Positions 45,329-52,517 of a stretch of DNA of 53,070 nt are shown here, in pieces. This DNA comes from an uncultured Bacilli bacterium (GTDB taxonomy: Bacteria > Bacillota_I > Bacilli_A > RF39 > UBA660): positions 1-53,070 of the forward strand of contig CANQBI010000005.1 of assembly GCA_947589435.1 (NCBI GenBank). Direction: 5' to 3'. Numbering within the stretch: position 1 is the first letter of the stretch; each line of letters begins with the position of its first letter. Under the pieces are notes generated by a model. It was not told the origin of the DNA, did not search any database, and was given only the letters and a program-made list of their open reading frames with translations. A program made the translations under genes and the position numbers.

Positions 45329-45338
45329 TAGGTAATTT

Positions 45339-45590
45339 ATGAAAAAAAGTTTAAAAATATTTTTAATTGTTTTATTAATTTTAATAGGAGTTATTGCTAT
45401 TGATACTCTACAAGCAATGGTATTTAATAATAGTCCCATATTACATATAAGAGAGCATATAAATAAATGTAATGAAAAAGACTATATAGATAAAGGAATA
45501 ATAGTTAATCATTATAATTGTAATAATGAATCAAAAACATTATTTAAAAATACAAAATATAATTGTATGGTTTGTTACAATAATAAATGA
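45339..45590 (+). CDS. Small exported Cys-rich protein
   Basis: The 83-residue protein has a membrane helix or uncleaved signal (residues 5-23) followed by NNSPILHIREHINKC, DYIDKGIIVNHYNC and YNCMVC. I recall this pattern from a widespread small-protein family of unknown role in Firmicutes. The four or more Cys could make disulfides or bind metal outside the cell. It starts 10 bases after the Ig-like lipoprotein gene. Confidence 0.72.
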   Translation: MKKSLKIFLIVLLILIGVIAIDTLQAMVFNNSPILHIREHINKCNEKDYIDKGIIVNHYNCNNESKTLFKNTKYNCMVCYNNK

Positions 45591-45622
45591 ATAAATATTT
45601 TAATTAATTGTATGGAGAAATT

Positions 45623-46054
45623 ATGAAAAAGAAAATAATTATTATTTTAATTGGAGTATTTTTAACAGTATGTTTAGGATTCTATTTTATAGTAATAAAA
45701 TCTCATGTTAAAATAAATAATCTTAAGGATATAACTTTAACTATTAAAGAAGATACTTTAACAAATGAAAAAGTTACTTTAATTTTAACTAATAATAGTG
45801 ATAAAAATATTTCATATGGGAATCCTTATCAATTAGAAATAAAAAGATTTGATGGATGGCACAGGATAATAAAAAATCCCGCTTTTACATTAGAGGCCTA
45901 TATTGTTTATCCTAAAGGAAGTACCGAAATTGAAGTTAATTTGAAAAATATTTATGGTAAGTTAAAAAAGGGAACATATAGAATTATTAAAAATATTAGA
46001 TATGAAAATGAAGAAAAAAGTTTTAATGTCGCAAGTGAATTTACTATTGATTAA
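45623..46054 (+). CDS. Membrane-anchored Ig-like protein (paralog of the 44.9 kb gene)
   Basis: ATG 45623 follows TGGAGAAATT; the track starts 15 bases early. The 143-residue protein has an N-terminal membrane helix but no lipobox Cys. Its domain matches the upstream lipoprotein (LTIKEDTLTNEKVTLILTNNSD, DGWHRIIKNP, GTYRIIKNIRYE), so the two are tandem paralogs that differ in their anchor. Confidence 0.8.
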   Translation: MKKKIIIILIGVFLTVCLGFYFIVIKSHVKINNLKDITLTIKEDTLTNEKVTLILTNNSDKNISYGNPYQLEIKRFDGWHRIIKNPAFTLEAYIVYPKGSTEIEVNLKNIYGKLKKGTYRIIKNIRYENEEKSFNVASEFTID

Positions 46055-46070
46055 GAAATAAAGGAAATTT

Positions 46071-46097
46071 ATGAAAAAGAAGATTAAAATATTTTAG
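46071..46097 (+). pseudogene. Eight-codon vestige resembling the start of the small Cys-rich gene
   Basis: After AAAGGAAATTT comes ATG and seven codons (MKKKIKIF) and then TAG. The bases align codon by codon with the beginning of the gene at 45339 (MKKSLKIFL), including the TTTATG context. It looks like the remains of another duplicated copy that was lost, though a short leader peptide for the DUF1848 gene is possible. Confidence 0.3.
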
Positions 46098-46110
46098 GAA
46101 GTGAGAAAAA

Positions 46111-47040
46111 ATGATAATTAATACGGGTATGAGAACAGACATTCCCGCTTTTTATTCTAAATGGCTTTTAAATAGAATTAAAGAAGGTTATGTTTATGTG
46201 AGAAATCCTTATTATGAACATCAAGTGACTAAATATAGTCTAGATCCAATGGTTGTGGATTGTCTGGCTTTTTGTACGAAAAATCCGCGTCCTTTAATAC
46301 CTCATTTAAAAGAATTAGATAAATATAAACAATTTTGGTTTATAACAATTACGCCATATGGTAAAGATATTGAACCGAATGTACCAGATAAAAAACAAGT
46401 AATCGAGGATTTTAAAATCTTATCTAATCATTTAGGTAAAAAGAGTGTAGCTCTTAGATATGACCCGATATTTATAAATAAAGAATTTGATGTTAAAAAA
46501 CATATTGCTTGTTTTTCTAAACTTTTAAAAGAACTTAAAGGTTATACCGAAGATTGCACTATTAGTTTTATTGATATGTATGAAAAAGTAAAAAGAAATG
46601 CCCCGGATTTAAGACCTCCAACAAAAGATGAACAAATAGAAATTGCCGCATCTTTTGCTAAAATAGGAAAAGAGAACAATATAACTGTGCATGCTTGTTG
46701 TGAAAAAGAATATTTAAATGATTATGGTTTAGATATAACTGGATGTATGAGTAAAGAAATAATAGAAAAAGCCATTGGTAATAAATTAGATGCTCCCAAA
46801 AATAATAGTAAAAGAATAGGTTGTAATTGTTTAATGGGTAGTGACATTGGAGCTTATAATACATGCATGCATTTATGTAAGTACTGTTATGCTAATGCTA
46901 ATCCTACTTTAGTTAAAGAAAATATTAAAAAACATAATCCTAATTCGCCTTTTTTAATTGGTGAGTTAGAAAGAGAAGATAAAATAACGGAAGCTAAACA
47001 GCAAAGTTTTATAAATAGACAAATTAGTTTTTTAGATTAA
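46111..47040 (+). CDS. DUF1848 family protein (SPL/radical-SAM-like)
   Basis: The 309-residue protein begins MIINTGMRTDIPAFYSKWL and has the DUF1848 features VRNPYYEHQVTKYSL, TITPYGKDIEPNVP and VALRYDPIF. The C-terminal third contains GCNCLMGSDIGAYNTC and CMHLCKYCYAN, which includes CX3CX2C, the iron-sulfur motif of radical SAM enzymes, in an unusual C-terminal position. The reaction is unknown. A ribosome site GGAAGTGAG precedes it, and a terminator follows. Confidence 0.87.
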   Translation: MIINTGMRTDIPAFYSKWLLNRIKEGYVYVRNPYYEHQVTKYSLDPMVVDCLAFCTKNPRPLIPHLKELDKYKQFWFITITPYGKDIEPNVPDKKQVIEDFKILSNHLGKKSVALRYDPIFINKEFDVKKHIACFSKLLKELKGYTEDCTISFIDMYEKVKRNAPDLRPPTKDEQIEIAASFAKIGKENNITVHACCEKEYLNDYGLDITGCMSKEIIEKAIGNKLDAPKNNSKRIGCNCLMGSDIGAYNTCMHLCKYCYANANPTLVKENIKKHNPNSPFLIGELEREDKITEAKQQSFINRQISFLD

Positions 47041-47061
47041 TAATTATTAATTAGGTATAAG

Positions 47062-47089
47062 CAAACTATATATAAAGTTTGTTTTTTTC
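47062..47089 (+). terminator. Rho-independent terminator
   Basis: CAAACT and AGTTTG pair, followed by seven T residues. A TATAAT (47121 region) begins the next unit. Confidence 0.65.
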
Positions 47090-47151
47090 TAAAAATTATA
47101 CCAATTTATAAATAATATGGTATAATAGCAATAATTATTTCAGGAGGGTTT

Positions 47152-48333
47152 ATGAATACAAATATTGAGATGTTAATGTATCAAAATTTTAAAGAATTTA
47201 AAAGATTAGTTGAAATAGGTATAATTAGTAAAGAACTTGCTTGTGAAGTTGCTATTGATTTTGCAGCCAAAACCAAAATAGCTGATTATATTTATGTGCT
47301 TGCAAGAGATATCAAAGATGTTAATATTGAAAAATTAGAAGATGCCGTATGTAAAACTGGGAATGCTAAATGTATTTATATGTTTGCAAGAGATGTAAAG
47401 GGAGCTAATATTTCCAAGTTAGAAAAAGCCCTTATTCAAACGGGAAAGGTTTTCTATATTGATGGATTTGCTAGAGATGTCAAAGGTGCTAATATCGAAA
47501 ACTTACAAAATGCGATTATTCAAAGTGGTAATGCCGAATATATTTGTGGATTTGCAAGATGCAGGGAAGGAGTCAATATTTCTAAATTAGAAGAGGCTAT
47601 TATTAAAACTGGGAATGCTAAATATATTTGTGAGTTTGCGACTTTTGTCAAAGGTGCTAATAAATCCAAATTAGAAGATGCCATAATTCAAACCGGGGAT
47701 GCCAAATATATTGCTGGATTTGCTTTTGGTGTAAACGGTGCCAATATTGAAAGATTACAAGAAGCAATTATTCAAATTGGGAATGCTGAGTACATATATA
47801 ATTTTGCATCTAATGTTAGAGGAGCCAATATTCCTAAATTAGAAGATGCAATTATTCAAACTGGAGATGCGGAATGGATTTGTCATTTTGCAAAGAGAAT
47901 AAAAGGTGCTAATATTGAAAAATTAGGGGAATCTTTATTCCAAACTCAAGATGTATGCTGGATTTGTTGTTTTATTGATTTTATTAAATATGAACAAGGT
48001 GTTAATATAGAAAAATTGGAAAATTTAATTATTCAAAGTGGAAATGTCCAATGCATTTGTCATTTTGCAACGAGAATAAAAGGGGCTAATATTGAGAAAT
48101 TACAAGATGCTATTAACGAAACTCAAGATATAAAATGGATTTATCATTTTGCCATAAACGTAGAAGGTGCCAATGTTGAAAAAGCCAAACAAATTTTAAG
48201 ACAAAAATGTCAAAGTTATTTTCCAAATGTAGGAGATTCATTAGATATTGCTACTTATTATGATATTTTAATCAATAGACAGGAATATGAACAATTATTT
48301 ACTGATGATACTTACTCTAAAGGAAGAAGTTAA
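47152..48333 (+). CDS. 28-residue repeat protein A (11 repeats) with shared C-terminal tail
   Basis: After a 40-residue N-terminal cap (FKEFKRLVEIGIISKELACE) come about eleven 28-residue units of the form AEYIYxFAxxVKGANIxKLE followed by DAIIQTGN. Each looks like a helix pair, so the whole should be a curved alpha-solenoid for binding a partner. One unit carries a 3-residue insertion (IKYEQGVN). It ends with YEQLFTDDTYSKGRS, also found in the next two genes. There is no signal peptide or membrane helix. AGGAGGG is the ribosome site. I know no named family for this repeat. Confidence 0.85.
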   Translation: MNTNIEMLMYQNFKEFKRLVEIGIISKELACEVAIDFAAKTKIADYIYVLARDIKDVNIEKLEDAVCKTGNAKCIYMFARDVKGANISKLEKALIQTGKVFYIDGFARDVKGANIENLQNAIIQSGNAEYICGFARCREGVNISKLEEAIIKTGNAKYICEFATFVKGANKSKLEDAIIQTGDAKYIAGFAFGVNGANIERLQEAIIQIGNAEYIYNFASNVRGANIPKLEDAIIQTGDAEWICHFAKRIKGANIEKLGESLFQTQDVCWICCFIDFIKYEQGVNIEKLENLIIQSGNVQCICHFATRIKGANIEKLQDAINETQDIKWIYHFAINVEGANVEKAKQILRQKCQSYFPNVGDSLDIATYYDILINRQEYEQLFTDDTYSKGRS

Positions 48334-48340
48334 AAACAAA

Positions 48341-48371
48341 TAAGCTTAAGGTAAAACTTAAGTGTTTTTTA
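48341..48371 (+). terminator. Terminator between repeat genes A and B
   Basis: CTTAAG (48345-48350) and CTTAAG (48357-48362), a self-complementary pair with extra flanking pairs, then TTTTTT. Confidence 0.6.
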
Positions 48372-48424
48372 CTTGAAAATATGCGAAAAAATGTTATAAT
48401 ACTATACTCAAGAGAGGGTGTATT

Positions 48425-48928
48425 ATGAATTCAAATATTGAGCAATTTATGAAACAAAATTTTGATGGATTTAAAAAATCAGTTGAACTTGGTAATATTG
48501 ATAAAGATGTTGCTTATGATGCTGTTATTAAAAGTAAAAACTCAAAAAAAATTTATGAGTTTGCTAAAGATATAAAAGGAGTTAATATTAAAAAATTAGA
48601 AAATGCTTTAATTTACACCCAAGATGCTTATTATATTTATTGCTTTGCTAAAGATATAAAGGGTGCTAATATTAAAAAATTACAAAATGCCATTTGTCAA
48701 ACTGGAGATGCTGAATATATTTATAAGTTTGCTAGAGATATTGAAGGAGCGAATATTGAAAAATTAAAGCAAGCTTTGAAAAACACAAAAAATAATTTAA
48801 AACCCCAAAAGAAGAAAAAATATTTAGAATCTTTAATAAATATATTAAAGCAACATGATTATGGAACTATTTCAAAATATGAACAATTATTTACTGATGA
48901 TACTTACTCTAAAGGAAGAAGTAGATAA
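48425..48928 (+). CDS. 28-residue repeat protein B (3 repeats) with shared C-terminal tail
   Basis: This 167-residue short relative has the same N-terminal cap (NFDGFKKSVELGNIDKDVAY), only about three 28-residue units (for example AEYIYKFARDIEGANIEKLK), a basic helical linker (NNLKPQKKKKYLE) and the tail YEQLFTDDTYSKGRSR. It looks like a complete minimal member and not a broken gene, since both ends are intact. GAGAGGGTG is the ribosome site, with its own TATAAT upstream. Confidence 0.82.
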   Translation: MNSNIEQFMKQNFDGFKKSVELGNIDKDVAYDAVIKSKNSKKIYEFAKDIKGVNIKKLENALIYTQDAYYIYCFAKDIKGANIKKLQNAICQTGDAEYIYKFARDIEGANIEKLKQALKNTKNNLKPQKKKKYLESLINILKQHDYGTISKYEQLFTDDTYSKGRSR

Positions 48929-48951
48929 TAATAAAAAAATTAGGAGGTTTT

Positions 48952-50571
48952 ATGAATTCATATATCAAGAAATTAATATTAGATGATTTTAAAAAATTTG
49001 AAGAATTAGTTAGATTAGAAATTATTGATAAAAATACTGCATGTGATGCTGTTATCGAAACTCAAGATAAAGATTATATTTATGATTTTGCTAGAGATGT
49101 CAAAGGAGTTAATATTGAAAAACTAGAAGATGCCCTTATTCAAACAAACGATGCTTCTTATATTTATTATTTTGCTAAAGATATAAAGGGTGCTAATATT
49201 AAAAAGTTAGAGGATGCCATTATTAAAATTGGTAATGCTATGGGTATTTATTATTTTGCCAAAGAAGTTAAAACAGCGAATATTGGAAATTTAAGTAATG
49301 CCATTTGTAAGACTCAAAATATTTCTTATATTTATTATTTTGCTAAAGATATAAAGGGTGCTAATATTAAAAAACTTGAAGATTCTATTATCGAAAATCA
49401 AAATGTAAAATATATTTATGAGTTTGCTAGAGATATTAAAGGTGCTAATATTGAAAAATTAAGTAAGGCAATATGTGAAATCCAAAATGCGGATTATATT
49501 TATGAGTTTGCTGTATATGTCAAAGGAGCTAATATTGAAAAATTAGAGGATGCTTTATGCAAAGCTAAAAATACTCCCTATAATCTTAATAGTGTCAACT
49601 TTACTATTTGTAAGTTTGCTAATGATGTAAATGGCGCCAACGTTGAGAAATTACAAGATAAAATTATCCAAACTAAAGATGCTTTCTATATTTGCTATTT
49701 TGCTAAAAATGTGGAGAAAGCTAACATTGAGAAATTACAAAATGCTATTATTGAAACCAAAGATAAATATTATATTTGTGAGTTTGCTAGAAATGTCAAA
49801 GATGCCGATATTGAGAAATTACAGGATGCAATCATTCACTTTGGATGTGCCGAATACATTTATAAATTTGCTAAAAATGTTAATGGTGCTAACATTGAGA
49901 AATTACAAGATGCGACTATCAAAACCAAAGATAAATATTATATTTGTGAGTTTGCAAGAGATATCAAAGATGCCGATATTGAGAAATTACAAAACGCAAT
50001 CATTCACCTTGGATATGCCGAATACATTTATGAGTTTGCTAAAGATGTTAATGGTGCCAACATAAAAAAATTAGAAGATGCTATTATCAAAACTGGAAGT
50101 TTTAGATATGTTTATGAATTTGCCAGAGATATCCCTGGAGCAGATGTTGAAAAATTAAGTAATATAGCTACAAAAAGTAAAGATGTTAATTATATTTATT
50201 CTTTTGCTGATAATGTAGAAGGCGCTGATATCTCAAAATTAGAGGATGCTCTAATTAAAATAGGAAATGCCCGATATATTTATTATTTTGCTGCATACAT
50301 TAAGGGAGCCAATATTTCTAAATTACAAGATGCGATTATTCAAATTGGTGATGTTGAATGGATTAATAAATATGCTTTGGATATTGAGGGGGCTAGTCTT
50401 GAAAAAGCAAAACAATCTTTAGAGTATGTGAAATTACAAAGAAGTAAAAAATATTATAATGAATTATTAAGTTTATTAAATGAACAAAGTTATGAAACAA
50501 TTGTAGATAATAGGCAAAAATATGAACAATTATTTACAGATGATACTTACGCTAAAGAAAGAAATAGATAA
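48952..50571 (+). CDS. 28-residue repeat protein C (about 16 repeats) with shared C-terminal tail
   Basis: The 539-residue protein has the cap (DFKKFEELVRLEIIDKNTAC), about sixteen 28-residue units, one of them with an 8-residue insertion (TPYNLNSVNF), and the tail YEQLFTDDTYAKERNR. Two neighbouring unit pairs are almost identical in DNA (a 168-base duplication at about 49754-50089). TTAGGAGG gives a strong ribosome site 23 bases after gene B. It lies in the same unit as B and is presumably functionally linked. Confidence 0.85.
   Translation: MNSYIKKLILDDFKKFEELVRLEIIDKNTACDAVIETQDKDYIYDFARDVKGVNIEKLEDALIQTNDASYIYYFAKDIKGANIKKLEDAIIKIGNAMGIYYFAKEVKTANIGNLSNAICKTQNISYIYYFAKDIKGANIKKLEDSIIENQNVKYIYEFARDIKGANIEKLSKAICEIQNADYIYEFAVYVKGANIEKLEDALCKAKNTPYNLNSVNFTICKFANDVNGANVEKLQDKIIQTKDAFYICYFAKNVEKANIEKLQNAIIETKDKYYICEFARNVKDADIEKLQDAIIHFGCAEYIYKFAKNVNGANIEKLQDATIKTKDKYYICEFARDIKDADIEKLQNAIIHLGYAEYIYEFAKDVNGANIKKLEDAIIKTGSFRYVYEFARDIPGADVEKLSNIATKSKDVNYIYSFADNVEGADISKLEDALIKIGNARYIYYFAAYIKGANISKLQDAIIQIGDVEWINKYALDIEGASLEKAKQSLEYVKLQRSKKYYNELLSLLNEQSYETIVDNRQKYEQLFTDDTYAKERNR
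49754..50089 (+). repeat. 168-bp tandem duplication inside repeat gene C
   Basis: AAACCAAAGATAAATATTAT starts at 49754 and again at 49922, 168 bases later, which equals two 84-base repeat units. Most of the following sequence also matches. The reading frame is kept. This shows recent expansion of the array. Confidence 0.8.
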
Positions 50572-50584
50572 TAATTAAGTATAG

Positions 50585-50617
50585 GCAAACTCTCTATATA
50601 TGAGATTTGCTTTTTCT
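50585..50617 (+). terminator. Terminator after repeat gene C
   Basis: GGCAAACTCTC and GAGATTTGC pair with one bulge, followed by TTTTT. Confidence 0.65.
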
Positions 50618-50647
50618 ATGGTATAATGAATTAGAAATGGAGTAGTC

Positions 50648-51625
50648 ATGAAGAAAGAAAAATTAAACTCAATACTAAAAATAATAATTTATATAATTTT
50701 TTTCATATATTTATTATTGCTTATAAAAATATTGTTATTTAAATATGTAAGTATTATTTCATTATTCAAAAATATATTTTCAAATAGTTTAGATGGCTTT
50801 AAATCTATCAATTTAATACCTTTTAAATCTATATTTGAATTTGTTAAAATGATTTTTACCAAAAACTTTTTAAGAGGATTCAATAATCTAATTGGTAATG
50901 TTTTGATATTTGCTCCACTAGGTTATTTTTTACCTTTATTATTCAAAAATTTTAAAAAATTAAAAAATACAATATTATTTAGTTTAGTAATTAGTTTATT
51001 ATTTGAAATTTGCCAATATGTTCTATATCTTGGTAGTGCTGATATTGATGATATAATTTTAAATGTATGTGGTACTATTGTTGGATTTTTATTTTATAAA
51101 ATTATTAGTAAAATAACAAAAAATAAGGAAACAATTAAATATACCATTACAATTATATTATCTATTATAGGCTTCATAGTAGGAGGCTTTCTTGCAATAG
51201 ATTATTTTGGAATTATGTTTGGAATTAATAATACTAATAATTCTACTATTAACAATAATTATGATATAGATTTAAACGATGACAAAATAAAAGTAGATGA
51301 AGATAATACATATGTCTTAAATGGTCATATTGAGGAAGTGGGTGATAAGGAAATTGTTATTAATAAAATAATTACTAAAGATTTTGACAATGGAACAAGT
51401 ATTGCTGTAAGCGATGATAATAACAAAATTTTAATTACTATAAATCTACTTAATGATACGGAATATAAAACAAAAGATATATATGATATTAATGGTAGTA
51501 AAGTAAAAACTAGAAATGGAAGTTTTAATGATTTAAAGTTAGAACAAAATATTGAAATAAAAGGTTATAAATTAAATGATATCTTATATGCTAGTGAAAT
51601 AACAATCAATAATTTCTTATTTTAA
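50648..51625 (+). CDS. VanZ-like membrane protein with an external C-terminal domain
   Basis: The 325-residue protein has the VanZ-family pattern in its first 175 residues: SINLIPFKSI, FNNLIGNVLIFAPLGYFLP and GSADIDDIILNVCGTIVGF, with four to five helices. A further helix leads to an external beta-rich domain of about 120 residues (YVLNGHIEEVGDKEIVIN ... LEQNIEIKGYKLNDILYASEI) that looks OB-like. VanZ proteins can lower teicoplanin binding, but most homologs have no known role. Confidence 0.85.
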   Translation: MKKEKLNSILKIIIYIIFFIYLLLLIKILLFKYVSIISLFKNIFSNSLDGFKSINLIPFKSIFEFVKMIFTKNFLRGFNNLIGNVLIFAPLGYFLPLLFKNFKKLKNTILFSLVISLLFEICQYVLYLGSADIDDIILNVCGTIVGFLFYKIISKITKNKETIKYTITIILSIIGFIVGGFLAIDYFGIMFGINNTNNSTINNNYDIDLNDDKIKVDEDNTYVLNGHIEEVGDKEIVINKIITKDFDNGTSIAVSDDNNKILITINLLNDTEYKTKDIYDINGSKVKTRNGSFNDLKLEQNIEIKGYKLNDILYASEITINNFLF

Positions 51626-51652
51626 ATAGTAATTTGAAAGTGAGTTGATATA

Positions 51653-51952
51653 ATGGCTACGACAAAAGAGTATAGAGATTTTGTATTGGAACAATTAAAT
51701 TTATTAGATAATATTACTTGTAAATCAATGATGGGAGAATATTTACTTTATTACAATAATATTTTATTTGGGGGTATATATGATGATAGATTACTTGTTA
51801 AGATACTAGATAGTAATAAAAAATACAATATGCAAGAATCTATACCTTATGATGGTGCTAAACCTATGTATTTAGTTGATGATATAGATAATCAAGAATT
51901 ATTAAAAGAAATTGTTATTGAAACTTGTAAAGGCTTACCACTAAAAAAGTAA
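51653..51952 (+). CDS. TfoX/Sxy N-terminal-domain protein
   Basis: The 99-residue protein fits the TfoX N-terminal domain: CKSMMGEYLLYYNNILFGGI and DRLLVKILD, then PYDGAKPMYLVD. In gamma-proteobacteria TfoX promotes competence; small single-domain forms in Firmicutes have no defined role. The last sense codons form A-AAA-AAG right before the TAA, and the -1 frame continues into a membrane helix, so a longer form may be made by frameshifting. Confidence 0.87.
   Translation: MATTKEYRDFVLEQLNLLDNITCKSMMGEYLLYYNNILFGGIYDDRLLVKILDSNKKYNMQESIPYDGAKPMYLVDDIDNQELLKEIVIETCKGLPLKK
51943..51949 (+). other. Candidate -1 ribosomal frameshift site (A-AAA-AAG)
   Basis: The heptamer has the exact phase needed (zero frame CTA AAA AAG TAA). 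AAAGG lies 9 bases upstream as a Shine-Dalgarno-like stimulator, and AATGGC/GCCATT downstream (51962-51967, 51988-51993) could form a stem. This resembles the dnaX signal. Confidence 0.5.
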
Positions 51953-52035
51953 AAATTGGAAAATGGCTCGGAACAATTATTGGCTTTGCCATTATTGCTT
52001 TAATAATTGCTTTAATAATGAGTAATATAGTTTAA
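51949..52035 (+). other. -1-frame membrane-helix extension of the TfoX gene
   Basis: Read in the -1 frame from GTA at 51949, 28 codons run to TAA: a basic start (VKIGKWLG) and a hydrophobic helix (TIIGFAIIALIIALIMSNIV). This frame has no good start of its own. A frameshift would append a C-terminal membrane anchor to the TfoX domain. It may also be a decayed or mis-sequenced extension, because one extra A in the A6 run would fuse the frames. Confidence 0.5.
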
Positions 52036-52059
52036 TAAATTACAATCTGTATGAGTAAG

Positions 52060-52087
52060 ATTATCAAGTGAAATTGATAGTTTTTTT
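52060..52087 (+). terminator. Rho-independent terminator
   Basis: ATTATCAA and TTGATAGT (one wobble) pair around GTGAAA, followed by TTTTTT. Confidence 0.75.
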
Positions 52088-52090
52088 GTA

Positions 52091-52119
52091 TTGACTTTTT
52101 TTAATTTTTAATATATTAT
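52091..52119 (+). promoter_or_regulatory. Promoter of the GntR/ABC operon
   Basis: TTGACT (52091-52096), 17 bases, TATTAT (52114-52119). Confidence 0.85.
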
Positions 52120-52141
52120 TGTATTAAGCAAGTAATACAAT
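52118..52141 (+). promoter_or_regulatory. GntR (YtrA-type) operator
   Basis: ATTGTATTA-AGCAAG-TAATACAAT has perfect 9-base arms. It begins at the end of the -10 box and covers the transcription start, so the GntR protein encoded just downstream probably represses here. Confidence 0.8.
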
Positions 52142-52157
52142 ATAGAAAGGAGCTAAT

Positions 52158-52517
52158 ATGAATTTTGTATTTGATAATGATAGGCCTATATATATTCAAT
52201 TAGTAGAACAATTACAAATATATATAATATCGGGAAAAATAAAATCAGGCGAAAAATTACCATCAGTTAGAGAACTTGCCTTAATGACAAAAGTCAATCC
52301 TAATACAATGCAAAAAGCCCTTGTCGAACTTGAAGATTTAAAACTTATCTATACCGAAAGAACAAACGGAAAATATGTTACTAAAGATGAGAGGTTACTA
52401 GATAAATTTAAAGATAAATATGCTAAAGAAAAAACTAAAAAATATATAAATGAAATGAAAGAATTAGGATTTATAAAAAAGGAAATAGTTGAGTTTTTAA
52501 AGGAGGAGAGTATTTAA
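52158..52517 (+). CDS. GntR-family (YtrA-type) regulator
   Basis: The 119-residue protein has the GntR winged helix (PIYIQLVEQLQIYIISGKIKSGEKLPSVRELA, then VNPNTMQKALVELEDLKLI) and only a short helical tail, which defines the YtrA subgroup. Members usually repress the ABC transporter operon they belong to. GAAAGGAGC is the ribosome site. Its stop overlaps the ATG of the ATPase gene (TAATG). Confidence 0.93.
   Translation: MNFVFDNDRPIYIQLVEQLQIYIISGKIKSGEKLPSVRELALMTKVNPNTMQKALVELEDLKLIYTERTNGKYVTKDERLLDKFKDKYAKEKTKKYINEMKELGFIKKEIVEFLKEESI

Noticed and set aside
49631-50065. 144-residue ORF inside repeat gene C in another plus frame
   Set aside because: It reads the repeat DNA in a shifted frame and shows the same 84-base periodicity. 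It is a shadow of the real gene and has no ribosome site.
47152-50571. Regular 84-base repeats considered as a CRISPR array
   Set aside because: The repeats are imperfect, in frame, continuous without unique spacers, and encode a consistent 28-residue unit.
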